Assembly: GCA_035772785.1 (NCBI GenBank)
Contig: JAOCPU010000006.1
Location: forward strand, 186,001-250,000
Source: Phlebiopsis flavidoalba
Taxonomy: Eukaryota > Basidiomycota > Agaricomycetes > Polyporales > Phanerochaetaceae
Direction: 5' to 3'
Length of the DNA: 64,000 nucleotides
A program made the position numbers and the translations under genes. Numbering within the stretch: position 1 is the stretch's first letter; each line of letters begins with the position of its first letter. The notes beneath the pieces were generated by a model. It did not search any database. It was not told the DNA's origin and saw nothing but the letters and a program-made list of their open reading frames with translations. This document shows, piece after piece, positions 47,624 to 61,541 of this stretch.

Positions 47624-48399
47624 TTAGGTAATAACGAGGGCGAGGCCGTCTTCGAGATCGGCCACATGAACGCTTTTTGCCTATTCACATAGCAGGGCGT
47701 CAGTGTGCTTCTGTGATTCATGCAAGAGAGGGTCATACCGCAGCTGTAGGCGGGAACGTTTTCGACGGCGGCGAGGGCCGCTTTCTTGACCTTGTTGGAG
47801 TCAACGTCGGATGGAAGTGCGCCAGACGACGCAGAGAGAGCAACTCGACGGCTGGAGACGGTAGGGAAGTCGCGATCTGTTGTGGTCGTCAGCGCTGTAG
47901 CGGAGCGTCAGACGCCGGCGCTTAGACGTACCCCCCTCGGGATCGGAGGACACTCTACGAGGTTGTGCACAAAGACGAGAGACCGCGTTCGAAGGTCGTG
48001 TAAGTCTTGTGCGTCGAGGACTAGATCGGATGAGGTCAGGCCGAGTGTCTGTGGAGTGTTTAGGGGCGTTGCTTACAGGTGTCACACGAGGGGATGGTGG
48101 TGGGTACTGTGCAATGAAGCCGAACGGGGATCGACCCAGAACGGCTGATCAGTCTGAGCGCAACGGCGAGTGAGCTGACGTATGCATAGCGAGGATGAAC
48201 TGAAGCGTACTTGGCAAAGGGCTCGACGGCATCCTGCAGGTCTCCAAGCTGTGGAACGATCGTGAGTGCGGCTCCCCACCTGTGGAGCACGCGAGTTTTA
48301 CCTCGTTTGAGCCTCGACATCTTTGGGCGTGTCGCGTTCCTCGACGTGGAGGGGGATGTGGGCACGCTGGGGGACAGGCTGGGGCTGGACAGAGAGCAT
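47624..48399 (-). CDS. Multi-exon protein of unknown function
   Basis: A plausible gene of six exons with short introns. It starts MLSVQPQPVPQRAHIPLHVE at 48399. It continues LGDLQDAVEPFAK, then TDQPFWVDPR, then after a frame break YPPPSPRVTP, then VLDAQDLHDLRTRSLVFVHN and LVECPPIPRG. It then has TTTTDRDFPTVSSRRVALSA, KVKKAALAAVENVPAY and KSVHVADLEDGLALVIT, with stop at 47624. Donors of the form GTAAAA, GTACGC, GTAAGC, GTACGT and GTATGA with matching AG acceptors support the model. The sequence is Pro/Ser/Asp-rich with no domain I recognise. It is read away from VPS13. Confidence 0.45.
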
Positions 48400-49251
48400 G
48401 GTGGGTGTAGAAACGCAAAGAGGGGGAGCGCAGGTGGTGCGTCAGGATTGATATAGGGACAGCCGCTAAATGTAAAACAGAAGGAGGTGAGATGCCGTGT
48501 TTTATGTACCGAATCCTCGTTGCTAGCTTCGCGGACGGAACCGGGAAGGGACGGAGGGGTTTTCGGCTTTGTGGCACTGGTATGGGGGTCCAGGGTCCCG
48601 CACAATCTGGTGGGGTTATGCAGCACACCAGGTGCGCTATATGTACGTGCCCGACATCGCAAGACACGGGCGCAGCATGGCGTCGCGTTTGCGAGTCGTC
48701 TGACCGCGCAAAGACGTCTGGAGCACCAAAAATGTGAAATATGTGTGGCAGATCAAGCAGGTGGTCTGGCCGGAGCCCGGGCTTGTCCACGGGTGACTGA
48801 TGGTGTTCGCTGCAGTGTGTTTGTGGCTAGGGGACGTAACGGTTACGAGTCTGGGAACGCGGGTTTTTGGCTGGTGCGGCGTGCAGAACATCGGCATGAG
48901 AGTGCGGAACCAGTCTGTCTCTGACTTTCCATCAGCCCACCCACCGCGTCCGCCATGGACGCCATCCATCTCCGGCCCACGGTCCCCGGCGCCTCGGCTG
49001 CCGGCGGCGGCACCGTCCGCGGCGCCCAGTGACCCTGCGCCGGCTCCGGAGCCCCTTTCCTCTTCGGGCGACCCCCTTCACGGCCATGACGTACGACCTT
49101 CCGACGCTGCGCGTCTAGCGAATTATCGCGTCCCGTCTGTGACTCTCCTGCTTACCGCGACAAACGCATATCCACTCACATCTCTCTAGCTGTGACACGC
49201 GTATCAAAACGATAGTCGTGTAAACAGCATCCCCCCTCGTGCGCTGCCAGA
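48400..49251. other. GC-rich divergent promoter region before VPS13
   Basis: About 850 bp between the unknown minus-strand gene and VPS13. A Pro/Ala-rich frame at 48955-49190 starts MDAIHLRPTVPGAS and meets a stop after 25 codons. It could be a short upstream open reading frame or an unrelated exon. No gene is supported. Confidence 0.45.
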
Positions 49252-52200
49252 ATGTGGTGGCTCGACCCGGGCAAGGAGGAGTCCTGAAACATCGTAAGTC
49301 GCGTCCTGTGTGCGACCTGCACCGCATCTAATTCGGCACACGCGACAGTTGTTCAACAGGGGTTCTTGCACCTATGTCGAAAACTTGGACTTGAACCAGG
49401 TCAACTATGGTATCGGACAAGGTGTGTCCCCTACAACTCGCCATGACCCGCTCACTGATCTTAGCGTCCGCAGGTCAATTGGACTCTGCGCAATTTGCGG
49501 CCTCAAGAAGGGGGGCCCTCGATAATTCAGGCTCCCAGTGGATGTCATTGAGGGTAAGCCTGCTCAAGCTACTATTGTGCCCATTAGACGTACACTCGAC
49601 TTAGGACACCTCGGAAAATTCACCCTCTCGATTCATAATTGGATGAAGCTGGGCAACCAGCCCGTTCGACGTACTTCGTCGAAGATCGTTTTACCTTCTC
49701 GTGGTTCCATCCTCCGAACGGTACAATACAATGCGGCGGAAGACAGAACAACGAGCGCAGGCGGCAAAAGGCGGAGAGGCTACAGAACGCGGAGCTTCTG
49801 CACAGCAAGCCGGCAGGCTGAACAAGGTGCGAGCGCATGTCCGGTCCCAATTGCTGGGGGTATTGACAGCCTCTCCAAGACTCGCCCAACAGCAGCAAGG
49901 TCTATTGTCTCCACTCATCTACGCGAAGGTCGTGAACAACCTGCAGTCACAGTGGCACGAAGAACCATTCAATATTCGCTAACGAAGACTACAGCTTAGC
50001 GTCCCGGGTCGTATGGCTTCCAAAAATAGTGTTCCAATTTACAAAAGATTCCCGTCATTCATCCTTATTGAATCATAGAATCCCCCATTTGCGAGCCACA
50101 CGGCTGCTAACTTCTGTCGGTTCACATCACGCCCCCGTATCCCCCTTGGATAGGAAAACAGATCACGAAAGGCTATCCAAGCAGTTCATAGATAGCAACA
50201 GCGGGCAATCACATATACCACCAACAGGTGTGTGCTACGTCTCTTCCGGACGAATCTGCTTGCATAATTCTCCCGGTAAAATGGAAAAAGGTATAGTTGG
50301 CCGAAACTAGAGTCCCCCCACGCTGGCCAGTTCTACATTCGACACACAGACTGCCCTCTCGATCCTGATCTGCTCTATGGGGCGCACCTCTGTGATATTG
50401 TTTGTCGAGAAGTTCAAAGAGCTAGTATGTGGTCCCTACGGAACGGAGCACCAATAGAATATGGTTTTACTCTCATGTCGCACTTAGATTTGTCATGAGA
50501 AACATGATCTACCGGATCCACCAATATATCCTTCAAGCCCGCACATGGGAAGGAAGGTAGTGGTTGAAGATGAACAATAAATCGACCAAGGGACAATCCC
50601 GCGGTTCGATGTACAGCTGGCTCTTCGACGAGATCGGTGTTCTTCTCGATGACAACTTCAATACCGCGACGGGACGACGCCATTTCCCTGGTCGACAATG
50701 TAATCATTTTTCTACATCCCGCCAAGCACCAGGTAACGGTATATGCGTCCGTGTACGCATATCCGAGCTAACCGTAGTACAAAGTATACAAAAATACCGA
50801 ACAGCTGGACCGCAGCAGTTGAGTTTTTTGAGAAGAGTAGAACAAAGGCGCTTTGGAAGTTTGCGCTGTACGTCTATCCTGGACGAAGTCCGGCAAAAGG
50901 CGCCGACAATGGACCTGGGACTATACTTTGCGGAGCGGCGCGACGATCGACAATCGGTACGTGGAGCTGTTCAAGAAGAAGCAACTAGGGCCCTCTCCAG
51001 CCTCCGGTATGTGGCCGGCCTGTCAGAAAATATTATTTAACAGCTGACGTCCCTCAGGATACGAGTGCACTCGAGGCGTTTTGAGAAGAAAACTGTCTTA
51101 TGACGATATCCGGTTTTACCGAATCTATTGACTCGGTCAAAGCTTAGGAAAGACCTTGCGGCACGCAAGAAACTTGAGGAAGAGAAAACCAAACAGCCAA
51201 GTCACAAGCTAAGAGCAGCTGGACAGGGTGGCTCTGGGGTTCCTCGGGTGCGAGCACCTCCCGATCTGGCAACATCAGAGGACCTCGCCATTCTCGGGGG
51301 AGTATGAACCGGACGATGAGCAGCGCAAACCAGCTGTACGAGGTTCTCGACTACGACGGAAAAGACAGCTCTGGCTTCATATCCTTCGAGGGCGCCCCCC
51401 GCGATGCTCTCAAGGCTCGTGTGACTGCCGGCCTCCAACGAGGGTCCTTTGCCCTCAAGACAGACCCCCCCACGGTCGGAACACGGAAATCATTTTTCCG
51501 TACTTTTCGACAGGTTCCAGGCCCGACTTTATTCAAACGAGTCCAGGACAACTTCGAGGCTCGGTAGCGCTCCAACGAAGCTTTGCGATCCATGACGGCA
51601 CGAACCCAAGAATACTGTCTACCCTCGCCATCGTCCAGGTGCAGGACATTCAGGCCCTTGGATGGTTGTGTTCACGACGAATGGGGGGATGGTCGCATCT
51701 GCAGAGCCGTTTTTCTTTGCGAAATTCGAAAATAATCCCCTAGATGATCGCGCAGATAGTGCTCTGACAGTTCGCATGCGCAACATGGAGGTAGTGTATC
51801 ACGAGGATATATTGAGGCCATTTACAAAGTTCTTCAAACCGCCAGCGAGTCAATTGGAATCCGTCGAAGCACTCTTGGTAAGACTTGGTTTTGTGGCTAT
51901 GCCAGTCGGGAGTATTCTGAACGGGCGATGGTCCTAGGATGCTGCAGGCGAAACGCTGGAAGGCATCCGCCCGAGAGACAAGAGCGGGTCTCGAGTACGC
52001 TCTGGAAAACGCACAAGACGGTCGATGTCCATATGGACCTCAACGCTCCTGTAATCATCATCCCCGAGGAGTGAGCTTTGCTGTATTCCGTTGAGAGTCA
52101 ATTACTGACGTCATCGCCCATGCAGCAGCATTACAAGCAAGAGCAGCAAAACACCTCATCGTCCCGATGCCGAGGGTCATATCGCGATTGAGAGCCAATT

Positions 52201-55200
52201 GGCCGACAAGAAGGCCGTGCAGGACATCATCTCGAAGAAACGGAAGCAGCAGTACTCGGACGATGATTACCGCCGCCTCGAGTCGCTCATGTATGACAAG
52301 CTCACTGTGCGCTTAGAGGCCGCCCAGGTATGTTCCCGCGCCACGCGCTTACCGCCTCCTCACACTTTGTTGTCAGTTTGTACAGTCATCGGCACCGACC
52401 TCGAAAGCCTCCCGCAAAGCGCTGACTTCGGACGAGCACGATGATCAGCTGCACTTGCTGGAGCGCATCAATATCGACCTCCAGGTCCAAAACTCGATCG
52501 TCCCCAAGCGCGCACAGTCTCGCGCGGTTCAAAGTCTCGGGGCACCTCCCGAGCCTGCAGGTCAAACCTTTCCGACACGAGTACAAGTCGCTCATGCGGC
52601 TCATCGATGTGTCGATACCGCCACTTTGACGACGAGTCTGATGTCGCGCCACGCCCTGTTCTGCCGAAGCAGAAGTCGGGCGCGCCTGCGTTTAGGCTTA
52701 CCGGCGGCATCTTTGGGACGGAGCGATCAGGAGTACCATCTTGATGATGACCTCGAGGTTTCCGACAAGGAGTCTATTGTGCAGCCTACTCCGGATTCGA
52801 GCGCAGACAAGGATGAGTTCTTCGAGGTTGAGGATAACCCGACCGAGGTATGCAAATCTCTCAGTCCTCACAGGCGTTACCCTGACGCATGTGATGTGCA
52901 GACCCCGGAGATGCTTCAGCATGTAGTGGAGGTTGATTTCCGCGTAGACACACTAAGGGCCGTCGCTTTACAAGTCTCATCTCGGCAACGAGAGAGAGCT
53001 CGGCAGTGTCTGCTTCGACAAGTTCTCTGCAAAATTCGCCATGGCGAAGTTCACTATGTCGGTCGACATCAACCTCAAGTATGTCCCATTGCATGCACCT
53101 CTGTATTGGGATTGGTACTGAGAGCGATTGCGCAGGTCATTGTCGATGGACGTCGTACAGACAGAAAGAGAACCTATCAGGTTCATCTCAATCCGCCGCG
53201 GCGGACTCGTCAGATAGTCTCTTGGCCGTCACAAGTACCTACGCGCGCGCAGCCCGAGTCTCCTGAGTTCCTCACGACATACGAGGGCATCAGCCAGTCG
53301 GTTGACATCACGGTGACAACAGTGGTAGTCCTCGCTTCCCCAGAGCCTGTTATCGCGTTGTATGACTGGATCATGACGACGTTCGTACCGGAGAATACGG
53401 GCGCCACAAACGGTGGCTATTGAAGCTCCCGACGAGGAGGGCGGGGAAGTGGTTGTTGCTGCACCTCAAGACAAGTCAAATGACAAGATCAAGGTTCTGC
53501 TCAAGCCTTGCCGGAATCCAAGGTACGTCAAGGAATAGTCCCAGGGTCTCTTGGTCGTTGATCGCGGACTCCAGTTCTCATCAATCAATGACGAGACGCA
53601 AGTCGCGACCTTGTCCCTGTCAACCGCGAAACGGATTACAAAGCATCGTCCTACAGGCGAACACGATGCAGATTAACTTCCGACTAGGCTCACTTTCATT
53701 AGTTGACGACTCGCCTCTGCAGACGAAGGTTCCCGAATACAAGCAGATTTTGTCCCATCGAGGGCGACAATTTTTGCAGACTTCCGTTACCAAACATTCG
53801 ACCCGACCGACAAGGATACCTACAAGGGCATCAAGTCTTCCGTCTACCTCGCAACGTGCAAATCATTGCTGGGCCTCTCGCGTACACTATCTACAAAGAA
53901 GCCCCTTCATCAAATCTATGTCTTCAAGAGTAGAATCCGATTGGCGAAGTTGAAGGGCCTGTATGATATGGCAACTCTCGCGCTGCCGCCCAGAGCGTAA
54001 CCGAAAAATCGAACTCATGAAGTTCGATATATCCATCAAGTCTCCCATCGTCATCTTCCCCTCCAATCCCGACGAGTCCTGCCATCAGACGGGTTTGACC
54101 CTGCGCCTTGGAGAGCTTACGCCAAGAATAGCTATGAAGGGTTTGACGAACAAGATCACTGCCTCGCTGCGAGGAATATCAGGTTTGCGTCGACTTTGTC
54201 CCATGATGGCGAATCGCACACGCTCAAAGATGATCGACGACATTGATGCTACCTGGCTGACATTTGCGCAAGTGGGAGCGATAAAACCGACCGATTGAGG
54301 ATCTTGAGCGCCTCCCAGATACTGCAGTAAAGTACATCCTTACTCGTCGTGGGTGACGCTTTGACCGAATCAAGAAACATAGGTTGCAGTAACCATTTCA
54401 GACATCAAGTTTGCAACCTCACGCAGACTCAAGTATGGTAATTTTGATGGCGCTCTCGATTCTCAATACCTCAAGTGCTCATCGTGGACTCGTCGGATGT
54501 CACCAAGGAACCATATCTATTCCCGAGGCAGCCACCTCAACCCTCCGTAGAGAGCGCGCCCGTTTCGGCGGATTTGCAGCCACAAATTCACAACCAGTGG
54601 TCTGACCCGTCTGGACCACGGATTGGGACGACATTGGATCTTCTTGTTACCCCCTTGGATGCCGTGAAGCTGCATCACTGTATGACGAGATCCGTGCCAC
54701 TTCAGCGAGCAGTCACTGAAGGAGCCACGGTATACACGAGTGCTGGCATTCCACCAAACTCATGCCGGATTGAGGGCGAAGATGTTGTCCGACGGAGCGC
54801 AGGAGCGAAGCCGAGATCGTGCTGAAGTCATTCACCATGAGGCAACACACGGACGTGGCACTACACCAAGTTCCGCGAGACTCATTCCCCCCGCCCGCAC
54901 AAGCCAACAACCGTATACCAAAGTCATTGATCCTGTATACCTCCTCCGAGCGGCCGCAGAACAACTCTGGCGATAGCGGTCATGGGCCGTCGACCTGGCC
55001 TCTAGGTCCATCTTCCTCGCGTTGAGCCTACTCACCGGTTCCTCCTCGCGTTCCTTTACTATTGCACTTCAAGGGACGAGGCTCTCAACCCGACGGGCCG
55101 GGGACGCACGTGCGGATAGATGTTCCCCCCGATGAGCCGCCCCACCAGCTCAAGCACCATCGACCATGACATTTCGCGTCTCGATCTTCATGATGTATCT

Positions 55201-58200
55201 GTGAGTGTGCTCGAGGACGACACTTGCATGTGAAACACCCGCTGCTATACTCCTGGGCATTCGAAAGGTGCTCACTTTCTCAACAAGTAGCGATTTGTGT
55301 TTTATCAAGGCATAATAATACACAGACTCAATTTACGTTTCTAGGGTTATCCTCGCCTTGAGCGTCGAGCATCTCATCCGGGATTTTTGTCTCTGACACG
55401 AATGGGGAATGGGGATGCAGAGACGGTCAGGTTCTTGGACGACATCGACTTCACCTCTCCTTGGACTAGAAGCCGTTCCGCGGAGAATCATCAGATGACA
55501 AGCATCGAGGTGTCTTCACAATTTCCTGTGGTCTTCCGCGCATCTTCTCGCGACATCAACCTCATCACCACTATCGTCAACAAAGCAATACAGCTATATA
55601 CCGAGTCCACTCAGAAGCAGACGTCAAGGGGAGGAACCCACTAAGAGAAAACGCGCTTACTGCACAAAGCAAATATCGGTCTACGATTCCCGGCAAATTG
55701 CCATAGACCCGCTTTCACATACCCTCCCTTGTTGGACATGTCTCTGAATGTCATAGCGTGCTCTCGAAGAGACAGTGTATTTTCGTCTTTTGACGTTGGC
55801 CGTATAGATGAATACTCAATTCAGTGTTCATAGTTCCGGGCCTCGTGCGAGGGCTTCCGCCTATTCTCGATTGGCGACTTGCATGAACAGCCAATGCTCC
55901 ATTTGAGAGTAAAACCTTTCATTTTGGGCGCGGAAGGACTGGTCAGGAGAGGTATGGGAGTGAATGATTATGTGCGCACACACGCTAAACACTCCATCCA
56001 GCTTCAAGCCACCACTACGATGGCTGTACATATAAGCTACTGGAACCATCACCAACTCGCATTGGGAACCTCCGTGAGTTGCCCATGATAGGTTCGCATC
56101 ATTGCTGGAAGCAGGATCCTTTACTAGTGATCGATCCGTGGACGCTTCCACTGCCAGTGTCACTTTATGCGCAACATTGCTGATTTCGATAGACTTACGG
56201 TTTTCCAGGTTGCTCGGGAAAACATCTCTGGGAGGAATTGTCACGTACGCTGTCTGCAAAGGAGCGCTTGAATTTGAACGTGAGCATGACCTTCGTAGAG
56301 TTGGCCCTCGCCACGGCGAAGATGTTCGGTCAAGAAGGCGAGCGTGTTCTTCAAAGAGCTCGCGCAGCTATGCCCCGTACAAGATCCGAAACCGCACCGG
56401 CTGTTCCATACGCGTTTGGGCCGATGGAGATGGTAGACGCTATGGCGCAAGACAGCGCAATGACCGAAATCCCTCACGACAAGACGATCGACTGGCGTTT
56501 CGACGGATTGGAAGACTATTCGCGAGGTTTGTACATTACATCAATGCAGCATGTGCCATACTCATTCGAGTAGCATGTATCTTCGACGACGAACAACAGT
56601 ATTGGTCTGCAGATCAACCGGTAAACAATGGACCAGATAAGAAGTATAACCTGTTGACAGAGACGGGCGAATACTCTTTTCAGCCCTGCGCCACGGACCG
56701 AGAAATTTGCGCATCGCCTTGTATGTGATGTTGTCGGTCCTGGACAATGTCAGATCATCACCATTCGGTCCACTTATCGCGTCGAGAATCATACTCTGTA
56801 CCCTCTAAAAATTACCGGTTGGTGGATGATATGTGGACGGACCTGTACATTCGCTAGAGAAGATTGTGAAGTCAAGAAACTTATATTGATATATGAAGCT
56901 GACTTAATAGCTTAGCTCCCGGCCAATATTACTCTCTTGCCGTATGAATTGAGGCTGTGGTGGACAGACTAGAATCAAAATTCAACCTGAACCGTGAGTT
57001 AACTGAATCCGAGCTTTTGGAGTTATGCATCCCCCGATATCTCATCGACGACATAGAGGGATTCGGGTACAAGTTTGGTCACTAAGGCAATCATCCGCTG
57101 GGAAGGACTTGATCTCGCGCGGAGAGTTTCAGTGTGTGTGCATCGCTGTCCACATTCTGATCCCGGCGAAGCAGCGTTCCGCTTCCAGGGTGGGTTGACA
57201 CCGACGTCAAGCGAAGCGGTCCACTCGTTTCGTCTGATTAAACTTTTACGGTCCACATTTACTTAGTCCCCTGCAGTCAAGTTTTTCCCCGGATCTCCCT
57301 CAGATCTGCGTGGCGCCCATCGAGCTCGGAGAATCTCTTGCCGTACAATAATCGAGTACAGGATATACGACAAGGATGCCGATCATAACTGGCGAAAGCT
57401 ACCTTCGCAAGGGCGGCGTCATGCCAGTACACTCGGTGGACTAGGACACCATGGTTCTCCTGAATGTCACGGTACAAGATACTGGTGCGCATCATTGGCT
57501 CTTGACAGCTAATTATACTCAGCGTTGATGTCAGTGTTTAAGCCAAGTGAGTTCTCTATCACTCAACACCGATGGTAGCGGAGACTTCGACGTCGGAGGA
57601 GCGTGTATTACTGCTCCGGACGAGAGGTCGATTCGCAAATTGATAACCTGAGGCTCAACTATGTGTAGGCTTTTTAAATCCCCACGTGTGTCTTCTCCAC
57701 TGACAACCACTGGACTAGAACGGTATCACCATAATTCGGGTGGCGCGTTTATAGGGTTCAGATTTACTGCCCCTACATCGTCATCAGATAAGACGGGGGC
57801 TTTCCGTTCGCTTGTCGTCCATGGCATCAAATCACCGACTTGGGTCTATCTCAGATGTCCGCTGGAGATATGCGCATAGGCCAGTCAGGTATTTGACTCT
57901 TTGTGTGCTGAATGATACTGTGTGCATGAAATGCAGAATCACTGTACGCAAACCTACGCCGTTTAGTAAGCACAAGTCTTCTGTTCCGCTCCTTGCTCAT
58001 CTCTAACGTACGAGTAGTGCTTTTCCCATCCTAGTACCCAGGGCTAAGGAGACTTCAGTTTCAAGGACATTGGAGAGTCTATGTGTTCCCAGGCCAACGT
58101 CATCTCGACTTTTATTAGAGTCACTTACTGAACAATGTTCCAGGCGGTCGGTTTCGAGGCCCCTTCAGCCGAAACCCGCCTCGTGATGCCTTCCAACTCG

Positions 58201-61200
58201 CACAATAATGAGGGGAGATTCACATTGGGTTGTCCTGGTCTGAAGGGCTCGGCAATATAAGCTCACCAAAGTGATCACCCTTGCTCCTCGCTTCATCATA
58301 CGCAACAACTCTACGGAAGCTGTACTCTCGTACCGCGAGCATGGTTCCACGCCTAAAGACCGCGGCATCCTGGAACCCGGAGAGCGAGCACCTATTCACT
58401 TCATGAAATCGAGCGACGCCAAGCTCTTGACGCTGGCTTTCTCAGGTTTGAATGTGCAATGGTGCGTTCCTTGAGGTATTCTGAGGCATCAGCATTGAGC
58501 TGGTTATAGGTCCGCCCCAATCAATCTGGAAGACATTGGAACCATTCACTTCCGCTTGATCGAACCAAGTACGAAGAAGGTCCATCTGATGGTCTGCTGA
58601 AGTCAAACTGGGTGGATCTACCATATTCATCGTCATCTCTCGTGCTACCGAAATGGCCGTTTGTCATTGAGAATGACAGTGATCACACCTTCACGGTTCA
58701 CCAAACGGTACGTTTGTCGGTGTTTAGCACATTGGACCTCCTTTCGATGTCGCTTTCTAGGACCTCGACCATCCCGAAGGGGGAGGTAGGGTAGCTTTGA
58801 CGTACAAGGTAGCAAGCAAGTCGACGTCACAGTACGCTTGGGATTTCCCGGCAGCCCGGAACAAGAAACTGGTCCTCAGTACAGTGGATGGCGCTCGTCG
58901 AATACTTGATATCTTGGAAATTGGTGACCTCGTTCCATTCAAGTTTCGCAGTGAGTCCTACGTCTTCTCAATTTTGATGGATTGCTACATAATCTTTTCC
59001 CGACGCAGAGCGGGCAGGGTCCAAAGACCGTGTCGTTGGATGTCAGAGCGGAGGGGGACGCAACAGGTTCTCCGAATCTCCACCTATAATCCGCAACTCA
59101 GTCTTGTACAAACCTACCAGCCGCCAATCTGCGTCAGTGGCACAGCTCGACAGTATAAGTTGGAAAGCCAAGAAGCATTTGAAGCTGTCCAAGAAGAAGT
59201 GTCCTTCACGCTTGCTGTTAACATCGACTTCAAGGGTATAGGCCTTTCTCTCGTCAACCGGGAAAGTTGTAGAAGTCGTATACCTTTCCGTGAACGACTT
59301 GAAGTTCGAGTATACGAACAGTCCTGTAGCAAGACTAAAGCCGTCAACCTTGTTTGTGGCAGCCTGCAGATCGACGAAACCAGTTGCACGATGCTCTCTT
59401 CCCCGTTGTGCTCCAGCCACACTCCAGTTGCAAAGGACTCTACTACTGTCGCTGCTCCACCTACCCTACAGGGCTCTGTCATCTGGCTTGAAGGATGAAG
59501 GTAGGAACCACACTATATTAGGTTATGACTCTGTGCTGACCCGTTTCAGCGCATGGTGTCACTTTTGTCAAGTACTGTTCCATCTTGGTTCAAGCCCTCA
59601 CCGTTCAAGCAGATGAAGACTTCCTGTATGGCTCTGTTTGATCTCACGAAGCTCAAGGTGCAGTGCTGCGCCATGGGATGAAGCCCAGGAGGAGTGAGTC
59701 AGGTAAATTTTGTGATACCTTTACTGACTATTTGAGATAGTGTTCTCGTCGTCCAAACTGGCGACATCGTCGAGCCTGAAGCCACTACGGGGGGTGTGAA
59801 GAGCTTTACTTCGAGGTACTGGAGTTACAACCGATCAAACTGGCGATCTCTTTCATGCGTACGGAACGAGTTAGCAGCGAAGAGCAGTAAGCGGCTTAGT
59901 GCGGTTATCCTACCACTATGTCCTGCTCACATTACCCTCCCAGGCTTGCTATCCGCAACCCCTTCGCAGTGGTACTCAATGCCATCACAATGGCGGTCGG
60001 TAACGTCAACTCTGCGCCACTTGAGATGAATTCGCTCGGCCATCAAAGACATGAGGCTACGCGTCCCTGAGCTTCAAGATCGTGTCCTATACCACTAACT
60101 ACCGCCAGGAAGTACTTCGCCAACTCTACCGTATCCTCGGCTCGGCGGATTTCATTGGCAATCCTGTTGGCCTATTCACAAATGTGAGCTCGGGAGTTGC
60201 CGACATCTTCTACGAGCCGTTCAACGGTGCGGTCATTCATGGGAACCAAGACTTGGGTGTTGGTATCGCGTAAGGCACGTAATCTCTTATTTTATTCCAT
60301 CCCAAAGCCTCGTCTTATCCTACTCTCCGCACCAAGGGCGCTGCAAGCTTCGTAAAGAAGACTGTGTTTGGAGTTTCTGACAGCGTCACGAAGATCACCA
60401 GTAGCGTGGGCAAGGGTACGCCACTTCATTTTAGAAAATCTCTCTCGGACTGCGACTGAGCGCATCCAGGATTATCGGCTGCTACGTTCGACTCTGAGTA
60501 CCAGATGCGTCGCAGAATGACGCAACGCCGAAACAAGCCAAGACACGCGATGGTGAGTCAGAAACAACTAGACGACTTGCGTGATCCTAAACCCCTACAC
60601 AGATATGGCGTTGCTGCTGGTGCAGAAGCATTTGCAAGCAGCCTTGCCAGCGGTGTCGAGGGTGTCCTGGTACGTGTACCAATTCTCGTTACAGGCCAAC
60701 TTCTAAATAATTCGCCCGTCAATAGAGCTCAAGCCTCTTGAAGGCGCCGAGAGAATGATGGGGCCCGCGGGTTCTTCAAGGGCATTGGCAAGGGCCCTCG
60801 TCGGGTACGATTATTTCGAGCATCAGTTGTAGCTAGTACACTAACCACGCCATCTCAGTGCGGTGACCAAACCGGTCATCGGCGTCTTTGATCTCGCTTC
60901 AAATGTCAGTGAAGGTATCCGCAATACTACAACTGTCTTCGACAATCCCGCGAGGGATCGTGTTCGAATGGTATGTTCACACACTTTTGGAATACACAGG
61001 AATTAATCGTCGCTATTTCCAGCCTCGTCTAGTCCCCGCAGACAGCGTTTTTGGTGGTAAGTGACCTTTCCTCGAGCGTTGCATATCTCCAGGGACTAGC
61101 CTAACCTTTGTTGTCAGCCGTTCTCTGATCGTGAGGCCTTGGGCCAATATTGGATGAGAGATCTGGACAACGGTGCATTCCCGCAAAGAAACATACGTGG

Positions 61201-61541
61201 CCCATATCAGTACGTACCTCAACGCCAACAATCATACTTAATGCTCACTTCGAGTCGACTTTGAAGACCTCCAGGTGCAGCGATAACGTCATCCTACTGA
61301 CCACATCAAGAATTATCTCCTTCTCTTCAGGCAAGCTGCGGCTTGACTGGCAGGTTCCTTTCACGCAGATACAGGGCGTCACGATCGAGGACACTGGAAT
61401 CCGCTTCGGCCCACAAAGGCGGAAAAGAGCACGACCGCTTCGTGTGTACATACCCGACAAGTCTTTCGCAGACGTGGTTCTTCGGGCAGGTGGCCTCGGG
61501 TGGTCAAAACCTTCAACGCGCAGCGGCGCATGGACTCATAA
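49252..61541 (+). CDS. VPS13: VPS13 bridge-like lipid transfer protein
   Basis: Giant rod-shaped protein that moves phospholipids at membrane contact sites. Exon 1 starts MWWLDPGKE. After an intron come YVENLDLNQVNYGIGQ, LRNLR, LPVDVIEG and LTLSI-like text of the chorein domain, then LQNAELLHSKPAG. Central parts include RRLESLMYDKLTVRLEAAQ, IVDRGLQFSSINDETQVATL, IPDYKQIL-like text and LMKFDISIKSPIVIFPSNP. The VAB region has APYKIRNRTGCSIRVWAD (near 56390), RFIIRNNSTEAVLSYREHG (58290) and PFVIENDSDHTFTVHQT (58650). The C-terminal PH-like part reads VILLTTSRIISFSSGKLRLD and VPFTQIQGVTIEDTGIRF, ending KTFNAQRRMDS at 61541. Tens of short introns and many frame breaks; 12.3 kb fits a protein of about 3,100 aa. 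Confidence 0.95.
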
